Of a stretch of DNA of 37,145 bases, positions 32,820 through 37,145 are shown in pieces. A program made the translations under genes and the position numbers. This DNA comes from Pseudomonas oleovorans subsp. oleovorans (GTDB lineage: Bacteria; Pseudomonadota; Gammaproteobacteria; Pseudomonadales; Pseudomonadaceae). The notes beneath the pieces are model-generated. The model worked only from the letters and a program-made list of their open reading frames with translations, was not told where the DNA came from and made no database searches. Location of the stretch: positions 1 through 37,145 of the forward strand of contig NZ_NIUB01000042.1 of NCBI RefSeq assembly GCF_002197815.1, written 5' to 3'. Numbering within the stretch: the stretch's first letter is position 1; each line of letters opens with the position of its first letter.

Positions 32820-33701
32820 ATGGATTTGCCAAAGTTTAATGAAACATTCATACCGATACTAGAAATACTGAGAGATGGCAAGATCATAAAGGGTCGAGAG
32901 TTAATAAGGCGCGTGGAGGAAAACTTCTACTCGCACCTACCTTATGAACTACTACAACAAACAACTAAAAGCGGCGACAGGGTCATAGAAAATAGAATCG
33001 CCTGGGGCAAGTCCTACTTGAAAAAAGGCGGACTGGTTCATTACCCGCAGCGAGGGTTCGTCCAAATAACAGATAAAGGACTTTTTACAAAAGCAGAAAA
33101 CATAACACTTCCTGAAATACAGGCTGACGTTATAAATTTCTATCAACCTGAAAATAGCAAGCCTGAGAAACTTCTTATAGAAGAGGAAAGCGCTAGCCCA
33201 CAGGATCTAATAGACACTGGCTTTGAGCGGATTGAGCGCGAAATTAAAGACGAACTTCTATCAAAGTTGAAAACAATTGACCCATATGCCTTTGAAAAAA
33301 TAATACTAATCCTTTTAAAGAAAATGGGCTATGGAGAATTCATTGAGACCTCTAAATCCGGCGATGGCGGCATTGACGGAATCATAAACGAGGATCAATT
33401 AGGGCTGGAAAAAATATATATTCAAGCCAAACGCTACAATGAAAACAAAGTCCGTGAAACGGACATTCGCAACTTTATTGGCGCAATGAGTGGCGACACA
33501 CATAAAGGCATTTTTGTTACAACGTCATCGTTTGATGAAAAAGCTAAAAATAAAGCTCGCGACGCACACCATAAGATAATTTTACTTGATGGGTCAAAGC
33601 TTGTAGACCTCATGCATAAGTACAACGTAGGTGTTCAAGTAAAAAACATCTATGAGGTTAAAACTGTTGATAATGATTTTTTCGATTCTGAAGATATATA
33701 A
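32820..33701 (+). CDS. mrr: Mrr-type restriction endonuclease (type IV)
   Basis: This 293-residue protein has an N-terminal winged-helix Mrr_N domain (about 1-95; FNETFIPILEILRDGK, RIAWGKSYLKKGGLVHYPQRGFVQITDKG) and a C-terminal PD-(D/E)xK Mrr catalytic domain (about 150-275). The catalytic residues are present: Glu159, Asp186 in GDGGIDGII, and Gln202/Lys204 in IYIQAKRY, the QxK variant of Mrr. The family cleaves modified DNA. No methyltransferase gene is adjacent, fitting a solitary modification-dependent enzyme. Codon use and base composition are far more AT-rich than in all neighbours, pointing to horizontal transfer. ATG 32820 was preferred to 32781 by alignment with Mrr. Confidence 0.9.
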   Translation: MDLPKFNETFIPILEILRDGKIIKGRELIRRVEENFYSHLPYELLQQTTKSGDRVIENRIAWGKSYLKKGGLVHYPQRGFVQITDKGLFTKAENITLPEIQADVINFYQPENSKPEKLLIEEESASPQDLIDTGFERIEREIKDELLSKLKTIDPYAFEKIILILLKKMGYGEFIETSKSGDGGIDGIINEDQLGLEKIYIQAKRYNENKVRETDIRNFIGAMSGDTHKGIFVTTSSFDEKAKNKARDAHHKIILLDGSKLVDLMHKYNVGVQVKNIYEVKTVDNDFFDSEDI

Positions 33702-33756
33702 CTCCTAAATCAGATGCGCTCCGAAAGACAGGTGCAGAGCGCGAGCATGCTAAAAA

Positions 33757-34662
33757 TCAGCCCCCTACCTCCCCCGTCTCCAGCTTGCGCCACAGCAAAC
33801 GCACCGCCGCCTTGCGCACCAGGGCGCAGCGGTATAGGCGGATTTCCAGTGGAATCTGCCACTGCTCTGCGCCACAGATAGTCAGTTCGCCACGGGCCAG
33901 TTCCGCAGTCACTGATAGCCGTGGCACCCAGGCCACGCCCATGCCCTGCAGGGCCATGCTCTTGAGGCTGTCGGCCATAGCGGTTTCGTACACGGTGGTC
34001 GAGCGTAATGCGCGCTGGCGTAGCAGCAGGTTGACCGAGCGACCGAGAAAGGCGCCGGCGCTGTAAGCCAGCAGCGGTACGCTCTGGCCATTGTCGAGGT
34101 CGTACAGCGGCGCGCCGGACTCGTTGACCGCGCATACCGGCAACATCGATGTGGCGCCCAGGTGCAGCGAGGGGAAGATCGCCGGGTCCATCTGCAGCGC
34201 CGCGTCAGGGTCGTAATAGGCAAGGATCAGGTCGCAGGCGCCTTCACGCAGTGAATGCACCGCTTCGCCGACGTTGGTCGCCACCAGGCGGGTGGTCAGT
34301 GGCAGACCTTCGCGGCGCAGGCGGGCGATCCATTCCGGAAAGAAACCCAGGGTCAGCGAGTGGGCGGCGGCAATCGACAGCATCTCGCCCTGCTGGCCTT
34401 CGAGGTTGTGCAGGTGGCGCACCACTTCGCCAAGCTGTTCGACCAGGCTGCGCGCGGTCACCAGGAACAACTTGCCGGACTCGGTCAGCTCGACCGGGGT
34501 GCAGGAACGGTCGACCAGGGTCAGGCCGAGCATGCCTTCCAGGCTGCGGATACGTCGGCTGAATGCCGGCTGGGTGACGAAGCGCTTTTCCGCAGCCTGG
34601 GAAAAGCTGCGGGTGGCGGCCAGGGTGACGAAGTCTTCCAGCCATTTGGTTTCCAGGTTCAT
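33757..34662 (-). CDS. LysR-family regulator, HypT/YjiE-like
   Basis: This 301-residue protein has the N-terminal helix-turn-helix (LETKWLEDFVTLAATRSFSQAAEKRFVTQPAFSRRIRSLE) and an effector domain from about residue 90. It resembles E. coli YjiE (HypT), a hypochlorite-responsive regulator, in text such as IAAAHSLTLGFFPEWI, VGEAVHSLREGACDLILAYYD and YSAGAFLGRSVN. Methionine-based sensing is known for HypT; whether it applies here is unknown. It is divergent from aspA, as in P. aeruginosa, and may control that gene. Confidence 0.87.
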   Translation of the reverse strand: MNLETKWLEDFVTLAATRSFSQAAEKRFVTQPAFSRRIRSLEGMLGLTLVDRSCTPVELTESGKLFLVTARSLVEQLGEVVRHLHNLEGQQGEMLSIAAAHSLTLGFFPEWIARLRREGLPLTTRLVATNVGEAVHSLREGACDLILAYYDPDAALQMDPAIFPSLHLGATSMLPVCAVNESGAPLYDLDNGQSVPLLAYSAGAFLGRSVNLLLRQRALRSTTVYETAMADSLKSMALQGMGVAWVPRLSVTAELARGELTICGAEQWQIPLEIRLYRCALVRKAAVRLLWRKLETGEVGG

Positions 34663-35016
34663 CGCAGGCTCCGCGTGCTGATCCGGTTTGCGCCCGTGTA
34701 GGAGCCGCGCCTCGGGGCGAAGGATTTCTGGCGCCCGGCCAGAGCATTCGCCGCGAGGCGCGGCTCCTACAGAAACAATCAGAGGGCCGACCGTGTTGCG
34801 CCGGTGGTGGGTTACGCCGCAGCGCTATCGGCGTGACATTTGACGCCGGTGGCATGCGGCTAACCCACCCTACGTTTGTCGCTAGTGCGCGGTCACTTCG
34901 ACATTATGCCGATTGTGCATAGGACAGCAAGTAACGGCATTGGTAGCGAGACGGTTGGAGCCCCTATTCTATGGGTATCGCGGCACTCGCCGTATTCCCC
35001 AAGAGTCATCTCGATC
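34663..35016. other. Intergenic region between LysR gene and aspA, rich in inverted repeats
   Basis: This 354-base region contains no gene. It holds a REP-like pair (34698-34770) and a second inverted repeat (GGTGGGTTACGCCGC at 34806-34820 against GCGGCTAACCCACC at 34856-34869, ending CCACCCTACG). A related GTAGGGTGGG piece occurs at 6038-6047. The aspA promoter should lie in the last 120 bases; only weak -35/-10 candidates are visible. Confidence 0.6.
34698..34770. repeat. Inverted pair of REP-like sequences, outward GTAGGAGC ends
   Basis: A unit starting GTAGGAGCCGCGCCTCGG (34698-34720) is mirrored at 34748-34770 after a 27-base spacer. It shares the GTAGGAGC head with the units at 13777 and 25262 but has a different stem sequence. 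Confidence 0.75.
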
Positions 35017-36441
35017 ATGTCCCCTGCTGCATCTGTTCGCGTCGAAAAAGACCTGCTCGGCACCCTCGAAGTCCCCGCCGATGCCTATTACGGTATCCAG
35101 ACCCTGCGCGCCGTGCAGAACTTCCGCCTGTCCGGTGTGCCGCTGTCGCATTATCCGAAGCTGGTAATCGGCCTGGCCATGGTCAAGCAGGCCTCGGCGG
35201 ACGCCAACCGCGAGCTGGGCCATCTGTCCGCCGCCAAGCACACGGCAATCAGCACCGCCTGCGCACGCATCATCCAGGGCGAGTTCCACGAGCAGTTCGT
35301 GGTCGACATGATCCAGGGCGGCGCCGGCACCTCGACCAACATGAACGCCAACGAGGTCATCGCCAACATCGCGCTGGAGGCCATGGGCTTTGAGAAAGGC
35401 CAGTACCAGCACCTGCACCCGAACAACGATGTGAACATGGCGCAGTCGACCAACGACGCCTACCCGACTGCCATTCGCCTGGGCCTGCTGCTCGGCCATG
35501 ACAGCCTGCTGAGTGCGCTGGACAAGCTGATTCAGTCCTTCGCCTCCAAAGGGCTGGAGTTCGGCCATGTGCTGAAGATGGGTCGCACCCAGTTGCAGGA
35601 CGCCGTGCCGATGACTCTGGGTCAGGAATTCCACGCCTTCGCCACCACCCTGGGCGAAGACCTACAGCACCTGAAGATGCTCGCCCCGGCGCTGCTCACC
35701 GAGGTCAACCTGGGCGGCACCGCCATCGGCACCGGCATCAACGCCGACCCGAAATACCAGGCCCTGGCGGTCAAGCGCCTGAGCGTGATCAGCGGTCACC
35801 CGCTCAAGCCGGCGGCCGACCTGATCGAAGCCACCAGCGACATGGGCGCCTTCGTGCTGTTCTCCGGCATGCTCAAGCGCACGGCGGTCAAGCTGTCGAA
35901 GATCTGCAACGACCTGCGCCTGCTGTCCAGCGGCCCGCGTACCGGCATCAACGAAATCAACCTGCCGGCGCGTCAGCCGGGCAGCTCGATCATGCCGGGC
36001 AAGGTCAACCCGGTGATCCCCGAGGCAGTCAATCAGGTGGCCTTCGAAGTGATCGGCAACGACCTGGCGCTGACCATGGCCGCCGAAGGTGGCCAGCTGC
36101 AGCTGAACGTGATGGAGCCGCTGATCGCCTACAAGATCTTCGACTCGATCCGCCTGCTCACCCGCGCCATGGATATGCTGCGCGAACTGTGCATCGACGG
36201 TATCACCGCCAACGAAGCGCGCTGCCGCGAACTGATGGAAAACTCCATCGGCCTGATCACCGCGCTGAACCCCTACATCGGCTACGAGAACGCCACGCGC
36301 ATCGCCAAGGTCGCCCTGGAAAGCGGGCGCGGCGTGCTGGAACTGGTGCGCGAGGAGCAGTTGCTGGATGAGGCCACCCTGGCCGACATTCTGCGCCCCG
36401 AGAACATGATCGCCCCACGCCTCGTGCCCCTGCAGCAGTAA
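35017..36441 (+). CDS. aspA: Aspartate ammonia-lyase
   Basis: A 474-residue member of the fumarase/aspartase superfamily that deaminates aspartate to fumarate and ammonia. The signature GSSIMPGKVNPVIPE on the flexible loop, with its catalytic Ser, is intact. The other conserved blocks are also seen: TSTNMNANEVIAN, HPNNDVNMAQSTNDAYPTA and GRTQLQDAVPMTLGQEF. Length equals that of the P. aeruginosa enzyme. ATG 35017 (MSPAASVRVEKDLLGTLEVP) fits the family; upstream in-frame starts add unrelated residues. It is divergent from the HypT-like regulator and is followed by a 42-codon ORF and a terminator. Confidence 0.96.
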   Translation: MSPAASVRVEKDLLGTLEVPADAYYGIQTLRAVQNFRLSGVPLSHYPKLVIGLAMVKQASADANRELGHLSAAKHTAISTACARIIQGEFHEQFVVDMIQGGAGTSTNMNANEVIANIALEAMGFEKGQYQHLHPNNDVNMAQSTNDAYPTAIRLGLLLGHDSLLSALDKLIQSFASKGLEFGHVLKMGRTQLQDAVPMTLGQEFHAFATTLGEDLQHLKMLAPALLTEVNLGGTAIGTGINADPKYQALAVKRLSVISGHPLKPAADLIEATSDMGAFVLFSGMLKRTAVKLSKICNDLRLLSSGPRTGINEINLPARQPGSSIMPGKVNPVIPEAVNQVAFEVIGNDLALTMAAEGGQLQLNVMEPLIAYKIFDSIRLLTRAMDMLRELCIDGITANEARCRELMENSIGLITALNPYIGYENATRIAKVALESGRGVLELVREEQLLDEATLADILRPENMIAPRLVPLQQ

Positions 36442-36453
36442 CGGAGAACGACC

Positions 36454-36582
36454 ATGCAACCGTCACAGCCCCCCAGCGTCAAGTTCCTGTTCCGCACCCT
36501 GCATCCGCCGCGCCGCTTCTGGCCGGGCCTGGCGGGTTTCTACACCGGCGCGAGCCAGGCACCAGCTCGTCAACGCAGCTGA
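36454..36582 (+). CDS. Small ORF downstream of aspA (42 residues), unknown
   Basis: ATG 36454 lies 12 bases after the aspA stop, with GGAGAA upstream. The peptide MQPSQPPSVKFLFRTLHPPR continues through RFWPGLAGFYTGASQ to TGA 36580-36582. It is Pro/Arg-rich and has no signal peptide or clear membrane helix. It lies before the aspA terminator, so it would be cotranscribed. I recognise no family; it could be a real microprotein or a remnant. Confidence 0.4.
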   Translation: MQPSQPPSVKFLFRTLHPPRRFWPGLAGFYTGASQAPARQRS

Positions 36583-36619
36583 GCGTCTTTCATAGGAGGC
36601 ATCACCAGCCTCGATCTTC

Positions 36620-36647
36620 AGGGATGGCCTCGGCCATCCCTTTTTTT
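36620..36647 (+). terminator. Intrinsic terminator of the aspA transcript
   Basis: AGGGATGGCC (36620-36629) and GGCCATCCCT (36632-36641) form a perfect 10-bp stem with a two-base loop, followed by seven T in total (36641-36647). The group II intron begins three bases later. Confidence 0.92.
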
Positions 36648-36649
36648 GG

Positions 36650-37145
36650 GTGCGCCAGGCATGGCGCGTAGCGCCGTGACTGGCGCTGTTCGGTTCACTG
36701 TGGTGGTGAACCGGACGACTTGGAGGTGAAAGTCCTCTGCACGCCCGGCAAGGGGAAGTGCTAGCGGAAGGCAAGGGTGTCGCGGGTGACTGCGAATCTG
36801 AAGGAAGCCGGAAGCAAATGGCTGGCCTGACGAACAGGAAGCGGATGGAGGCGGCGTAGCGGGGTGAGGCGGCCCAATTCGTCAAAGCCCGGTACTTGCA
36901 CGGCACGCTACGACGTAGATCCGCCAGGCATAAGCTGGAAGGTCGCGCGAATTACCCTGGGAGATCTGTACGCTTGCCATTGTGCTACCGATTGTCGAGA
37001 GGCGACGGGATGGGCGTGAACTGGGCATTCCCAGTGTCGTGGATCGCCTGATCCAGCAAGCCCTGCTGCAACAGCTCACGCCGATCTTCGATCCGCTGTT
37101 CTCGGACTATAGCTACGGCTTCCGTCCGGGCAGAAGCGCTCACCA
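36650..37145 (+). mobile_element. 5' part of a group IIC intron, runs off the window edge
   Basis: Sequence from GTGCGCC (36650) matches the conserved ribozyme text of bacterial group IIC introns, as in the Oceanobacillus intron: GGTGAAAGTCC (36725-36735), GCAAGGGTGTC, GAATCTGAAGGAAGC (36795-36809), CCTGACGAACAGGAAGC, and TTACCCTGGGAGATCTG near 36952-36968. Its start directly behind an intrinsic terminator is the classic target of this class. The intron-encoded protein seems truncated (see next feature). The 3' end is outside the window. Confidence 0.82.
36982..37145 (+). pseudogene. Intron-encoded reverse transcriptase, N-terminus missing, cut by window end
   Basis: The frame reads VERRRDGRELGIPSVVDR, then LIQQALLQQLTPIFDPLF and SDYSYGFRPGRSAH. 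This covers RT blocks around the first palm and fingers strands of group II intron maturases. The roughly 70-90 residues that normally precede it (RT-0 and the NxxGxDG block) are absent: the ribozyme sequence passes almost directly into this text, and a TAA lies in frame at about 36931. No proper start codon is seen. It is probably an internal deletion that left the protein non-functional. Confidence 0.7.

Noticed and set aside
32581..32862. 93-codon ORF just upstream of and overlapping the mrr-like gene
   Set aside because: It crosses the composition boundary and palindromic repeats, lacks a ribosome site and shows no recognisable domain.
32638..33741. GCAGAGCG on both sides of the AT-rich mrr segment as a possible target duplication
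   Set aside because: Eight bases (32638-32645 and 33734-33741) can match by chance at this composition, and they do not coincide exactly with the composition edges.
36463..36906. 147-codon minus-strand frame across the aspA terminator and intron start
   Set aside because: It reads through a perfect terminator stem and conserved ribozyme sequence and shows no protein family features.

Overview
This is a 37.1 kb stretch of GC-rich gammaproteobacterial chromosome. It is almost certainly from Pseudomonas in the broad sense, perhaps the mendocina/oleovorans/alcaligenes side; that placement is inferred from gene content and REP-type repeats, and no rRNA or other marker is present to confirm it. 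TrpI next to trpBA, an acetylpolyamine amidohydrolase followed by a PotF-like binding protein, a LysR gene divergent from aspA, and strong third-position GC bias all point that way. No tRNA, rRNA or CRISPR array was seen.

Layout. At 1-105 lies the first part of an IS110-family (probably IS1111-group) transposase. At 220-4,440 come a YafC-like LysR gene divergent from a dkgB-type aldo/keto reductase (apparently frameshifted), then an SDR oxidoreductase and a DASS anion transporter. At 4,590-9,870 there are a SulP transporter, a shared terminator, trpBA, a DUF3060 gene and trpI. At 9,930-13,690 are dodecin, a frameshifted lipoprotein gene, a fused nucleoside-recognition (Gate) membrane protein, an Ivy-type lysozyme-inhibitor homologue, a DUF1328 protein and a YciA-type thioesterase. 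At 13,940-17,200 is a TRAP transporter whose TakP-like binding protein is divergent from dctQM. At 17,300-20,460 are a hexose-6-phosphate mutarotase, two small secreted proteins, a GlsB/YeaQ protein and an amino-acid-type binding protein. At 20,510-25,220 are purEK, adhP, a frameshifted secreted protein and an AraC regulator.

At 25,410-29,930 is a compact minus-strand operon: two PepSY-like secreted proteins, a BNR/sialidase-fold protein, a polytopic membrane protein and an LTA-synthase/MdoB-type sulfatase-fold transferase. A perfect TTAAG-N6-TTAAG box lies 47 bp upstream of its first start codon, like sites of the PmrA and BqsR/CarR regulators. Divergent from it are a polyamine deacetylase and a polyamine-type binding protein. 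This PepSY-BNR-transferase operon is the best candidate here for an undescribed, probably cation- or polyamine-responsive, envelope-modification system.

At 32,820-33,700 is an AT-rich Mrr-type restriction endonuclease gene, probably acquired. It is followed by a HypT-like LysR gene divergent from aspA, a 42-codon ORF, an intrinsic terminator, and directly behind the terminator the 5' part of a group IIC intron whose reverse transcriptase lacks its N-terminus. The window ends inside the intron.

Recurring themes are three genes each broken by one small indel in a short repeat (real decay or sequencing error), four inverted REP-like pairs, and several strong hairpins in leaders.
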